A stretch of DNA of 64,000 nt from Xenorhabdus hominickii (GTDB lineage: Bacteria > Pseudomonadota > Gammaproteobacteria > Enterobacterales > Enterobacteriaceae). The position numbers were made by a program, and so were the translations under genes. The DNA lies in NCBI RefSeq assembly GCF_002632725.1, contig NZ_NJAI01000001.1:684607-748606 (forward strand), in the 5' to 3' direction. Shown in pieces: positions 11,431-21,011 of the stretch. Below the pieces are notes generated by a model, which saw only the letters and a program-made list of their open reading frames with translations, made no database searches and was not told the DNA's origin. Position 1 is the stretch's first letter. The number at the start of each line of letters is the position of its first letter.

Positions 11431-11510
11431 TCGGTATTAAAATCTGTTGGCATTACAATCTATCGCTATTACGTTTTATCGGTATTACGTCCTATTGGTA
11501 TTGCATTAAA
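11431..11510. repeat. Five imperfect copies of a 16-bp tandem repeat between argC and argB
   Basis: Consecutive 16-bp units begin at 11431, 11447, 11463, 11479 and 11495, each built on TCGGTATTACNTTNTA (first T-rich, then ATTA core). The last copy runs over the argC stop codon. The array fills almost the whole spacer between the two genes. This looks like slippage-generated duplication; it could alter spacing or RNA structure between argC and argB. Confidence 0.8.
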
Positions 11511-12510
11511 GCAATGCCAGAGTTTCCTCATATCCAAAACGAATATTCATGCACTGTACGGCTTGTGCTGCTGCACCTTTCAGCAAATTATCCTCAGCAC
11601 CCACGATGATCAGATGTTGTCCCTGTACAGCAAACCCAATATCACAGAATGGCGAACCTACAACGGCTTTCAAAGCAGGTACCCCTTTACTATATAAACG
11701 CACCAGCGGCTTATCATGGTAAGCCTGCTGATAAGATTCTCTAATTTGTGCTTCTGTCACACCGGGTTTCAATTTGCAGGTGATTGTGGCAAGAATACCG
11801 CGTGAAAAATTGCCCAAATGGGGAGTGAAAATCACCTCTGTGCCTAAGTGTGTGGCGATCTCAGGTTGATGGCGATGGTTAAAAATCCCATAAGGCTGCA
11901 AACTGACTTCGCAAAAGTTGTTTGTTATCGATGCCTTCCGCCCTGCACCACTCACACCACTGACGGCATTGATGACGGGCCAGTGCTCAGTATCCAGTAA
12001 ATTTTGTTCAAGCAATGGCTTCAATGAAAGTTGGGAAACAGTGGGGTAACAACCGGGCACGGCAATCAGCCGTGCTTGCTTGATTTTCTCTGCCTGCCAC
12101 TCTGCCAATCCATACGCCGCTTGCTCTAACCATGCAGTATTTTTATGTTCAAATCCGTAGTATTTTGCATAAAACTGTGTATTTTGTACACGATATGCAC
12201 CGGATAAATCAAACACAGTACAACCCTCTGCTAAAAATATGGGGGCAATGTCGTGGCTGACTTCATGGGCAGTGGCAAGAAAAACTACATCAATATCTTT
12301 CGCTGCCTCAGTCACATCAGTCAATGGCTGTAAAGGCAAATCAACAATACCCTTATATTGAGGATGAAGTTCTGAAAAACATTTCCCCGCATCTGAACTT
12401 TCAGAAGACACCATTAAGCCGGAGAGATGAACATGGGGATGACGTTGTAGATAAGCTGCTACCTCTGCACCGGTATAACCACTGGCACCAACTATCAGCG
12501 TATTCAGCAT
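11506..12510 (-). CDS. argC: N-acetyl-gamma-glutamyl-phosphate reductase ArgC
   Basis: NADPH-dependent third step of arginine biosynthesis. 334 residues, same as E. coli. N-terminal dinucleotide-binding GASGYTGAE at residues 8-16 and the catalytic cysteine in VPGCYPT near residue 154. First gene of argCBGH, divergent from argE with ARG boxes between them. Confidence 0.96.
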   Translation of the reverse strand: MLNTLIVGASGYTGAEVAAYLQRHPHVHLSGLMVSSESSDAGKCFSELHPQYKGIVDLPLQPLTDVTEAAKDIDVVFLATAHEVSHDIAPIFLAEGCTVFDLSGAYRVQNTQFYAKYYGFEHKNTAWLEQAAYGLAEWQAEKIKQARLIAVPGCYPTVSQLSLKPLLEQNLLDTEHWPVINAVSGVSGAGRKASITNNFCEVSLQPYGIFNHRHQPEIATHLGTEVIFTPHLGNFSRGILATITCKLKPGVTEAQIRESYQQAYHDKPLVRLYSKGVPALKAVVGSPFCDIGFAVQGQHLIIVGAEDNLLKGAAAQAVQCMNIRFGYEETLALL

Positions 12511-12529
12511 GGGATTTATTCACCTTGTA

Positions 12530-12561
12530 TTATTAATCCAAAGACTCTATTAACCCAAAGA
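12530..12561. repeat. Two-copy 16-bp direct repeat upstream of argC
   Basis: Two near-identical units (TATTAATCCAAAGAC and TATTAACCCAAAGAT) lie next to each other in the leader of argC, between its start and the ARG boxes. Confidence 0.6.
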
Positions 12562-12563
12562 TA

Positions 12564-12604
12564 CAATTGCATTTGTATGCAATTAATTTGCATGAATATT
12601 GATA
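12564..12604. promoter_or_regulatory. Pair of ARG boxes (ArgR operator) between argC and argE
   Basis: Two adjacent 18-20 bp imperfect palindromes, TTGCATTTGTATGCAA (within 12564-12583) and TTGCATGAATATTGATA (within 12586-12604), resemble the ArgR consensus (TGAAT-centred dyads with A/T middle) and have the usual close spacing. Hexameric ArgR with arginine would bind here and repress both argE and argCBGH. Confidence 0.75.
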
Positions 12605-12629
12605 CTATCATGAGTAAGGGCTGTCAACA

Positions 12630-13787
12630 GTGAATATTAAATTACCGTCATTTATTAAATTATATCGCCAACTTATTGCCGCTCCTTCTATCAGCGCAAC
12701 CGATGCTGAACTCGATCAAAGCAACGAAATTGTCATTAATTTACTGGCGGAATGGCTAAAAGAGATTGGCTTTTCCATTGAGATTCAACCCATCCCTGAA
12801 ACCCGAGGAAAATTTAATCTATTGGCAACATTGGGCAGTGGTCCGGGAGGGTTATTGTTATGTGGTCATACAGATACCGTTCCTTTTGATGCAGGGCGTT
12901 GGACACAAGATCCCTTCACTCTGACCGAACGCGACGGCAAGCTATATGGACTTGGCACGGCGGATATGAAAGGCTTTTTTGCCTTTATTGTTGATGCACT
13001 ACGAGATATTGATACCAGCAAACTGTCTCACCCCCTTTATATTCTGGCGACCGCTGACGAAGAAACATCAATGGCAGGAGCGCGTTACTTTGCTGCCAAT
13101 ACCAACATTCGGCCTGATTTCGCTATCATCGGTGAACCAACTTCATTACAACCAATCCGTGCCCATAAAGGCCACATGGCCCAAGCTATCCGCATTGAAG
13201 GAAGATCAGGGCATTCCAGTGATCCCGAGCGAGGCGTTAATGCCATTGATCTTATGCACGAATCCATTAGCCAATTGATAAAACTGCGTCATACCTTGCA
13301 GGAACGCTATCACAATCCGGCTTTCGTCATTCCTTACCCGACCATGAACTTCGGTCATATTCACGGCGGAGACGCTGCCAACCGCATTTGTGCCTGCTGC
13401 GAACTGCATATGGATATCCGCCCATTGCCAGGATTGACCTTGCAGGATTTGAACGGCTTGCTGAATGAAGCATTGGAACCCGTGAAACAACGCTGGCCGG
13501 GACGCCTGAGCGTGACAGAGCTTCATCCCCCCATTCCGGGTTATGAGTGCCCTACAGATCATAAACGGGTTGAAGTGATTGAAAAACTGTTGGGAACCAA
13601 AGCAGATACCGTCAATTACTGTACGGAAGCCCCCTTTATTCAAGAATTATGTCCGACATTAGTCTTGGGACCGGGTTCGATTGAACAGGCACATCAGCCT
13701 GATGAGTACTTGGATATGGCGTTTATTGAACCAACGAGAAAACTGATTTCTCAGATTGTTGAGCATTTTTGTTTGGATGCCGATTAA
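12630..13787 (+). CDS. argE: Acetylornithine deacetylase ArgE
   Basis: Zinc hydrolase releasing ornithine from N-acetylornithine. Starts at GTG 12630 with AAGGG nine bases upstream; 385 residues (E. coli 383). M20 peptidase-family metal and catalytic motifs: GHTDTVPFD near residue 80, GTADMKG near 111, DEETS near 144, EPTS near 169 and the late His in QAHQPDE. Sole gene on its strand in the divergent arg locus; followed by a terminator. Confidence 0.96.
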   Translation: MNIKLPSFIKLYRQLIAAPSISATDAELDQSNEIVINLLAEWLKEIGFSIEIQPIPETRGKFNLLATLGSGPGGLLLCGHTDTVPFDAGRWTQDPFTLTERDGKLYGLGTADMKGFFAFIVDALRDIDTSKLSHPLYILATADEETSMAGARYFAANTNIRPDFAIIGEPTSLQPIRAHKGHMAQAIRIEGRSGHSSDPERGVNAIDLMHESISQLIKLRHTLQERYHNPAFVIPYPTMNFGHIHGGDAANRICACCELHMDIRPLPGLTLQDLNGLLNEALEPVKQRWPGRLSVTELHPPIPGYECPTDHKRVEVIEKLLGTKADTVNYCTEAPFIQELCPTLVLGPGSIEQAHQPDEYLDMAFIEPTRKLISQIVEHFCLDAD

Positions 13788-13808
13788 AACAAGTCAATCA
13801 GGCGTTAT

Positions 13809-13836
13809 AACCTCGGTGAGTGCATCGGGGTTTTCT
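13809..13836 (+). terminator. Terminator after argE
   Basis: Ten-base-pair stem AACCTCGGTG (13809-13818) / CATCGGGGTT (13823-13832) with a four-base loop and two G-T pairs, followed by TTT. The rest of 13837-14050 contains no gene or clear signal that I can see. Confidence 0.75.
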
Positions 13837-14051
13837 GCTATTTAGAGCTAGGCAAAATTTTTAACCTCCACTGCTTATACCCTATTCCAGTAGTATTTCT
13901 TCCTCCCTCACAAAATAATTTTTTCTCCACAATAGCGAATGCTCAAGACACGATCCCAACATGAATTTATTTCCTGATCATTCTGAATATTCCTCATTGG
14001 GAATAAGACACTTCTCGATTGACTAATAATCCCGCTTCACCCATCCTATTT

Positions 14052-15031
<980 letters not shown>

Positions 15032-15047
15032 CTTGCTATTAACCACT

Positions 15048-15090
15048 CAACGCTGAGCTGGATTAATCCTCAGCGTTGTGATTGTTTTTT
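15048..15090 (+). terminator. Terminator after metF
   Basis: Perfect 10-bp stem CAACGCTGAG (15048-15057) / CTCAGCGTTG (15069-15078), then TGATTG and a run of six T. Confidence 0.85.
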
Positions 15091-15199
15091 GCTTATTCTT
15101 TCCTTTTGCTCCTGACGAGTTGCCAAAAACGTTTGCCATCACCAGCCTGTAATAGAGTTTTACTAAAACTAGCCAGTATTGCGTATTCTTAAATCAATC

Positions 15200-15603
15200 T
15201 CATGCACTAATCGCCGTTTCATGCAAATAACGCCAGCGAGGATGACCATCACTAAACGAAATGATTACCACTGACCAACGACAATGTGAGTTTCCATTTT
15301 GAGTCTGCTTTTCTCGGTAACGTAAAACAACCTCTTCCTCGTTTGATGTGATAACTTCACACTCATCAATCTCAATTTTTAACCCAGCTCGAGTACCAAT
15401 ATTTTGGCTAAACATCATTTTTACTTGGCTCAACGTGACACTCTGCCCCGTCATGGTGATCATAGTAAAATCTGAAGTAAAACTATTCAGTAATTTATTC
15501 AACACCGTGGAGCCTTCTTCTGTTGATTGGCAAAAACATCTTCAATCCATTGATGAAGCTCAATAACACTTTGGCGAGCCACTGATTCTCGTTTTGCTGT
15601 CAT
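15200..15603 (-). pseudogene. Frameshifted small protein gene downstream of the MFS transporter
   Basis: The ATG at 15603 overlaps the MFS stop (ATGA), and the first 28 codons (MTAKRESVARQ onward, ending near EDVFANQQ) run into a stop at about 15502. A different frame continues from EEGSTVLNKLLNSF to the end near 15200 (HPRWRYLHETAISA). Adding one T to the TTTTT run (plus-strand A-run 15532-15536) joins both parts into one protein of about 133 residues. The combined protein looks like a small SnoaL/NTF2-type (DUF4440-like) domain with hydrophobic beta strands; that assignment is by pattern only. Either a decayed gene, a phase-variable one, or a sequencing error. Confidence 0.7.
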
Positions 15604-16949
15604 ATTTCCTCCGTATTTTTTTTCAGTTGATTCAATCCGATTAATGGCAATAGGCCAAAAGTAGCAGCAAGAATAAAAGTCAGGTGATACGCATGAATGG
15701 AAATAAATTGTTGCTGCAATAAATTAAAAATCATCGTAAATAACGCTGTACCAATGCTGAATGACATTTGACGATTAAGGTTCCAAATAACACTAGCACG
15801 GGATAACTGCTCACCGGTAAAGTCCATCAATGCCGTAGTCTGTGCCGTATTCGCACCAATGCCACCACCGATCCCCATCAGCGAGTAAGCAGCGAACAAG
15901 CCAAACAAGTCATTGGTATGATTAATCGTCGCCAAAAGAGCAATACCAATAGCATGAAGTATCAATCCACACAGAAATAAACGGTAGGCTCCTATGCGGT
16001 TATACATTCGTCCACAGACCAACATGGCACCAAATGCGCCAATGGCATATAAGAGCATCAGAGAACCGGTTTTTTCCGCCGACCAACCCAATTGCTGTTG
16101 AAGATAAAAAATGTTCAGCAGGTTAACGCCTGTAAATACACCAGGGATTGCGTGATAAATCCATATCGAAAGGCGCATACGTCTATTTTTCATCACCGCC
16201 AAATCCAGAATCGCATTTTGCACATGACGGTAATGTCGTATGTAAAGTACGACAAATACCCCACCAAAGATTAACGCGATCATGGGTAGCCACTTAGATG
16301 GAGCACCCGCATATGTAGAAAGGCCAATAAGCAGGAATAACAAGGCCAAACTCACCAACAACAACCCTTTTAGATCCGGTTTTCGTGCAAAAATTTTCTC
16401 ATTGTGCAACCAAATCAGCGAAAGTATCGCTGCGAGCAGACTAAAAGGAATATTGCTAAGAAATACCCATCGCCAACCATAATGATCGACAATAGCGCCC
16501 CCTAAACCAGGAGAAATTGCCGGTGCAATTAGGGCAACAGCCATCACGAGAGTGGAAATTTTTGCTCGTTCATGTTGCTTAAACAAATCAAAGGTCAACG
16601 CTTGCCCGACTGGGATCAGTAAACCACCTCCCAATCCTTGTACAAAACGCCAAGTGACCAGACTGTAGAAATGTTCCGCCACCCCCGCAAACAGAGCCGC
16701 AATAGAAAAAAGCAGCATTGAGATTGTCATAATCTGCCGCGTACCAAAACGTTCAGCCAGCCAGTTACTGACAGGTATGATCAAGGTCAAACCCAAAATA
16801 TAGCTGTTTGTGATCCAAGCAACATGAGATTCAGAAACCGACATTTGATTCGCAATATCAGGCAAAGCAATAGCGGACATAAAAATATTGATACAGTCTA
16901 TAAAAAAACCAAGTATAAATATCAATGCTATACGATAGCGATAAGTCAT
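15600..16949 (-). CDS. MFS drug-resistance-type transporter (DHA2-like)
   Basis: Membrane exporter of 449 residues from the ATG at 16949, which has a strong GGAGGAAAA ribosome binding site; an ATG at 16992 is also in frame. About 12-14 hydrophobic segments. Motifs of the DHA2 drug:H+ antiporter group are present: LAERFGTRQIM after helix 2, WRFVQGLGGGLL in helix 4 and a motif-C-like APAISPGLGG in helix 5, which marks antiporters. Substrate unknown. Divergent from a LysR regulator that probably controls it, and coupled to the small gene downstream. This block is absent from the corresponding E. coli interval. Confidence 0.88.
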   Translation of the reverse strand: MTYRYRIALIFILGFFIDCINIFMSAIALPDIANQMSVSESHVAWITNSYILGLTLIIPVSNWLAERFGTRQIMTISMLLFSIAALFAGVAEHFYSLVTWRFVQGLGGGLLIPVGQALTFDLFKQHERAKISTLVMAVALIAPAISPGLGGAIVDHYGWRWVFLSNIPFSLLAAILSLIWLHNEKIFARKPDLKGLLLVSLALLFLLIGLSTYAGAPSKWLPMIALIFGGVFVVLYIRHYRHVQNAILDLAVMKNRRMRLSIWIYHAIPGVFTGVNLLNIFYLQQQLGWSAEKTGSLMLLYAIGAFGAMLVCGRMYNRIGAYRLFLCGLILHAIGIALLATINHTNDLFGLFAAYSLMGIGGGIGANTAQTTALMDFTGEQLSRASVIWNLNRQMSFSIGTALFTMIFNLLQQQFISIHAYHLTFILAATFGLLPLIGLNQLKKNTEEI

Positions 16950-17015
16950 TGTTTTTCCTCCGTTGCTGAAGTTTAAGTTCTGTTGACTCATCGCGTCTAT
17001 CAATCTATTTTAAAC

Positions 17016-17040
17016 ATTGAATTTAATTAAATTTAACAAT
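17016..17040. promoter_or_regulatory. A/T palindrome between the MFS gene and its LysR regulator
   Basis: AATTTAATTAAATT (17020-17033) is a perfect palindrome flanked by ATTG and CAAT, directly before the LysR start at 17045. LysR proteins bind dyads with T-N11-A in divergent intergenic regions, so this is the obvious operator candidate. Confidence 0.4.
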
Positions 17041-17044
17041 TGCT

Positions 17045-17932
17045 ATGCAACCTCACCTTAATCGAATACAAACTTTCCTCGCTGTCGTCGAATGTGGTTC
17101 TTTTACCCGAGCAGCTGAGCACCTTTTCATCAGCAAAGCTGTCGCCAGTATTCATGTGAAAACACTTGAAGAGGCATTAAATGTGCCATTATTGATACGC
17201 AACACACGTGGAATCGCATTAACAGAAGCCGGGAAAGAGTTTTACCAAGATTTCAAAGCGATATTTGATAATATTCAAAATGCCTTTGACCATGTTACCG
17301 AACGGCACCATTCGTTAGCAGGCAGATTACGTATTACTTCCACAACCGAATTTGGTGAAAAATTTCTGCTCTCTTTAATCAGTCAATTTTGTGCACTGCA
17401 TCCCCAACTTGAAGTGAGCTATTTTGCTGATTCTGCTTTGAATGACTTAATTACCGAAAGAATTGATCTGGCGATCAGGCTGGGTACACTCAATGATTCC
17501 TCTCTGAAAAGCAGGCGCCTAGCCAGTTTCGACATTAAACTAGTTGCTTCACCCAGTTGGCTTAAACAAAATCCCATTACCATCCCTATCGAATTGAATA
17601 AAGTAAATTGGATTGCCAACAGTAACTTAGAACATCCCACCCATTGGGAACTCAAGCATCCAATCCATTCATCCATAAACATACGTGGCAAAGCCAAGTA
17701 CATATCCAATACATCCTCTGCAATACGCTCTCTGGCAATATCTGGTCTTGGCGTCGCTGTTTTACCTGAATGGATAGTTGATAAGGATCTGGAATCAGGC
17801 AATTTAGTCACTCTATTTCCCGAATATCGATTACCAAAGCAAGATGTCACCGTCATATTTCCCAATAACACACAAATTCTACGTAAAAGCCGTGTGTTCA
17901 TTGATTTCTTGCTGGAAACGCTAACAATTTAA
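17045..17932 (+). CDS. LysR-family transcriptional regulator
   Basis: 295 residues with an N-terminal winged helix-turn-helix (about residues 6-65: FTRAAEHLFISKAVASIHVKTLE) and a C-terminal substrate-binding domain (residues about 90-290). The helix-turn-helix is of the group that acts on adjacent exporters. Divergently transcribed from the MFS exporter, so likely its regulator; the effector is unknown. Confidence 0.9.
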   Translation: MQPHLNRIQTFLAVVECGSFTRAAEHLFISKAVASIHVKTLEEALNVPLLIRNTRGIALTEAGKEFYQDFKAIFDNIQNAFDHVTERHHSLAGRLRITSTTEFGEKFLLSLISQFCALHPQLEVSYFADSALNDLITERIDLAIRLGTLNDSSLKSRRLASFDIKLVASPSWLKQNPITIPIELNKVNWIANSNLEHPTHWELKHPIHSSINIRGKAKYISNTSSAIRSLAISGLGVAVLPEWIVDKDLESGNLVTLFPEYRLPKQDVTVIFPNNTQILRKSRVFIDFLLETLTI

Positions 17933-17981
17933 TTGATCACAAGTGTGTTAAAACGGTCATCCCTATCAGTTTTAATCCAAC

Positions 17982-18011
17982 AAAAAGCCGAACGATTTCT
18001 CATTCGGCTTT
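17982..18011 (-). terminator. Terminator after ppc
   Basis: Nine-base-pair stem AAAGCCGAA (17984-17992) / TTCGGCTTT (18003-18011); on the minus strand it ends in a T run. It also faces the end of the LysR gene. Confidence 0.85.
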
Positions 18012-18032
18012 GATTATTCAAAAAATTTAAAA

Positions 18033-20669
18033 CTAACCCGTATTGCGCATTCCTGCCGCAACTCCCGCAATTGTCACCATCAGTGCCAACTCCACTCGGG
18101 GATCAGGCTGTTCTTGTTGGCGGGAACGCTGTAACAATTCTGCCTGTAGTACGTTCAACGGATCGGTATACACGTTACGCAATGCAATAGATTCGGCGAT
18201 CCATGGTAGATCCGCCATCAGCTGCTCATCTTGTGAGATTGTCAGCACTGTTCTGATATCTTCTGCAAGCTGGTTGCGCAATTTTACTCCCAGCGGCCAT
18301 AGCTTTGGTTCGACTAACCGTTGGTCGTAATATTCCGCCAGCCACAGGTCTGCTTTGGCAAACACCATTTCCAACATGGCAATACGTGTGTTGAAGAATG
18401 GCCAATCATGGCACATGTCTGTCAGAACGGATAATTTACCCGCCTCAATGACCTGTTGTAGCGCTGCGCCCGCCCCCAACCATGCCGGAAGCATCAGGCG
18501 GTTTTGCGTCCATGCAAATATCCACGGGATTGCACGCAGACTTTCAACGCCTCCCGTCGGACGGCGTTTAGCGGGACGTGAACCCAAAGGTAGTTTCGCC
18601 AATTCCTGTTCAGGTGTTGCAGCCCGAAAGTAAGGAACAAATTCCGGTTGTTCACGCACATAATCACGATACATATCGCAGGAAACCTCCGAAAGCGTAT
18701 CCATGATTTGATGCCATTCCGGTTTTGGCTCCGGTGGTGGCAACAAGTTGGCTTCCAGAATCGCACTGGCATACAACGCCAAACTGCTGATTGTCACCTG
18801 TGGCAAACCAAATTTAAAGCGGATCATTTCTCCCTGCTCTGTTACGCGCAATCCCCCTTTCAGGCTACCCGGTGGCTGGGAAAGCAAGGCGGAATATGCA
18901 GGTGCACCACCACGGCCAATCGAGCCACCGCGTCCGTGGAACAGAGTCAGAGTCACTCCTTCTTGTTCACACACTTTGATCAGCGCATCCTGTGCCCGAT
19001 ATTGCGCCCATGATGCGGCCATCACACCAGCATCTTTAGCAGAATCGGAGTAGCCAATCATCACCATCTGTTTGTCTTTAATCAGATCGCGATACCATGT
19101 AATTCCCAGCAATTGCCGGATAACACTTTCTGCATTGTTCAGATCATCAAGAGTTTCGAATAATGGTGCGACTGGCAATGACAATGAGCATCCCGCTTCT
19201 TTCAGCAACAATTTTACCGCCAGTACATCAGAAGGGACTTTAGCCATGGAAATGACATAAGCCGCAATCGCATCTTGTGGCGATTCTGCGATGACTTTGC
19301 AAGTTTCGAAAATCTCTTGAGTGTCTGTACTCGGTTGCCAGTCACGAGGAATAAGCGGACGCTTCGAATTTAATTCACGTAGTAAGAACGCCTGTTTCTC
19401 AGTTTCAGACCAACTCGCATAATCCCCAATTTCCAGATATTGCGTCAGTTCGGCAATCGCATCAGTATGGCGGGTGCTTTCCTGACGAATATCAATACGT
19501 ACTAATGAAAGACCAAAGCAGCGAATGCGGCGCAGGATATCCAATAATTGCCCATTTGCAATAATCTCCATGCCGCAGGCTTTCAGGGATTGATAACAGG
19601 CATACAGTGGTTGCCACAACTGTTCGTTATGCAGCAACAAATCCGCAGGGGGCAGGGTTTGCTCACCTTTAAGGTGTTTCTCCAGATAGTCCAGCGTGCT
19701 GCTTAATTTCGTCCGCAATTGTTTGGCAATCTCACGGTAAGGCTCTGAAACATGTTCACCTCCCGCCATTTGGCGTAGTTCAGGAGAACACTCAGACATA
19801 GAGAGTTCAGAAACCAAAACCTGAATATCTTTCAGGAACAGATCTGCCGCTTTCCAGCGACTGAGTAACAAGACATGACGGGTGATTTCGGCGGTGACGT
19901 TAGGATTTCCATCACGATCTCCCCCCATCCAAGAAGTAAAGCGAACAGGCACGGCCTCCACAGGTAAGCTGTACCCGATAGACTCTTCTAACTGTTCATT
20001 GAATTCACGCAGAAACGCCGGCACACCTTCCCACAAGCTATTTTCGACAACGGCAAATCCCCATTTTGCTTCATCTATAGGGGTTGGGCGGATTTTGCGG
20101 ATTTCATCGGTATGCCATGATTGGGCAATCAACTGACGTAAGCGACGCTTGATGTTATTGAGTTCATAATCCGCTAAATCGTCATGATCAAGCTGAGCCA
20201 GACACCCATTCACTTCGACTAATTTATGAATCAGCGTACGCCGGGCAATTTCGGTCGGATGTGCCGTCAGAACCAATTCAATCGCCAGTTCATTAACAGC
20301 TTTCACCAAGTCATCATTACTGAATTGTTTTTCTTTGAGACGATTGAAGAGTTCAGCCAGCGCTACCGGATTGCTCGCTGCCTCACCGTGTGGCGAAATG
20401 CTGTGATATTGTTCTGCAACGTTCGTCAAATTTAAAAATTGGTTAAACGCGCGGGCAACTGGCAGTAGTTCATCATTGGATAAATTTTGTAATGTCGATA
20501 AAAGCTGCTGGCGATGAGCTTCATTACCTGCCCGGGATGATTTTGACAGCTTTCTTATCGTTTCAACTTTATCGAGAATATCTTCTCCCAGAGCCTCTTT
20601 AATAGTATCGCCCAGCAACTTACCGAGCATACTGACATTACTTCGCATTGCGGAATATTGTTGATTCAT
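18033..20669 (-). CDS. ppc: Phosphoenolpyruvate carboxylase Ppc
   Basis: Carboxylates phosphoenolpyruvate to oxaloacetate, refilling the citric acid cycle. ATG at 20669 gives 878 residues (E. coli 883); an ATG at 20678 is also possible. Conserved catalytic segments: VLTAHPTE near residue 133, [31 protein letters not shown], the glycine-rich loop [12 protein letters not shown], and the invariant C-terminal RNTG. In E. coli ppc lies directly beside argE; here metF and the MFS/LysR block lie between. Confidence 0.97.
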   Translation of the reverse strand: MNQQYSAMRSNVSMLGKLLGDTIKEALGEDILDKVETIRKLSKSSRAGNEAHRQQLLSTLQNLSNDELLPVARAFNQFLNLTNVAEQYHSISPHGEAASNPVALAELFNRLKEKQFSNDDLVKAVNELAIELVLTAHPTEIARRTLIHKLVEVNGCLAQLDHDDLADYELNNIKRRLRQLIAQSWHTDEIRKIRPTPIDEAKWGFAVVENSLWEGVPAFLREFNEQLEESIGYSLPVEAVPVRFTSWMGGDRDGNPNVTAEITRHVLLLSRWKAADLFLKDIQVLVSELSMSECSPELRQMAGGEHVSEPYREIAKQLRTKLSSTLDYLEKHLKGEQTLPPADLLLHNEQLWQPLYACYQSLKACGMEIIANGQLLDILRRIRCFGLSLVRIDIRQESTRHTDAIAELTQYLEIGDYASWSETEKQAFLLRELNSKRPLIPRDWQPSTDTQEIFETCKVIAESPQDAIAAYVISMAKVPSDVLAVKLLLKEAGCSLSLPVAPLFETLDDLNNAESVIRQLLGITWYRDLIKDKQMVMIGYSDSAKDAGVMAASWAQYRAQDALIKVCEQEGVTLTLFHGRGGSIGRGGAPAYSALLSQPPGSLKGGLRVTEQGEMIRFKFGLPQVTISSLALYASAILEANLLPPPEPKPEWHQIMDTLSEVSCDMYRDYVREQPEFVPYFRAATPEQELAKLPLGSRPAKRRPTGGVESLRAIPWIFAWTQNRLMLPAWLGAGAALQQVIEAGKLSVLTDMCHDWPFFNTRIAMLEMVFAKADLWLAEYYDQRLVEPKLWPLGVKLRNQLAEDIRTVLTISQDEQLMADLPWIAESIALRNVYTDPLNVLQAELLQRSRQQEQPDPRVELALMVTIAGVAAGMRNTG

Positions 20670-20949
20670 ATGGTTCATGGCCTTGTGTTGCTGTATATCA
20701 CCCATTCCGCCAGATAAATGACGCAATAGGCATGTCCCCTGCTTCTATCAAGATGTTTTATCTCTGGCGGCAGAGTCTGTTCTTTTTTATTTCTAACGCT
20801 CTATTCATATCAGAAAACAAACAATTTGGGCGGATTTTATGAAATTTAATCCATATGTGTATTTTTTATAAAATAATTTGGGTCGCTGCTTTGCTTGTAC
20901 GCAATAAAAAGAATAATAAGGCGTTTTTGGTTGATTGGATGATGATACA

Positions 20950-20975
20950 GGCAGGGATAAGCCATCGTATCCCTG
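20950..20975. repeat. Perfect hairpin downstream of metL
   Basis: Nine-base-pair stem GCAGGGATA (20950-20958) / TATCCCTGC (20967-20975) with an 8-base loop, 37 bp beyond the metL stop. Neither strand has a U-tract after it, so it may protect the mRNA 3' end or act with Rho rather than as an intrinsic terminator. The rest of 20670-20949 is A/T-rich ppc upstream DNA without a gene. Confidence 0.6.
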
Positions 20976-21011
20976 CACAAAATTCAAACATTTAATAAAG
21001 AAATCGTTAGT

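Noticed and set aside
13206-13643. 145-codon open frame antisense to argE
   Set aside because: Shadow frame inside a conserved enzyme gene; no independent evidence.
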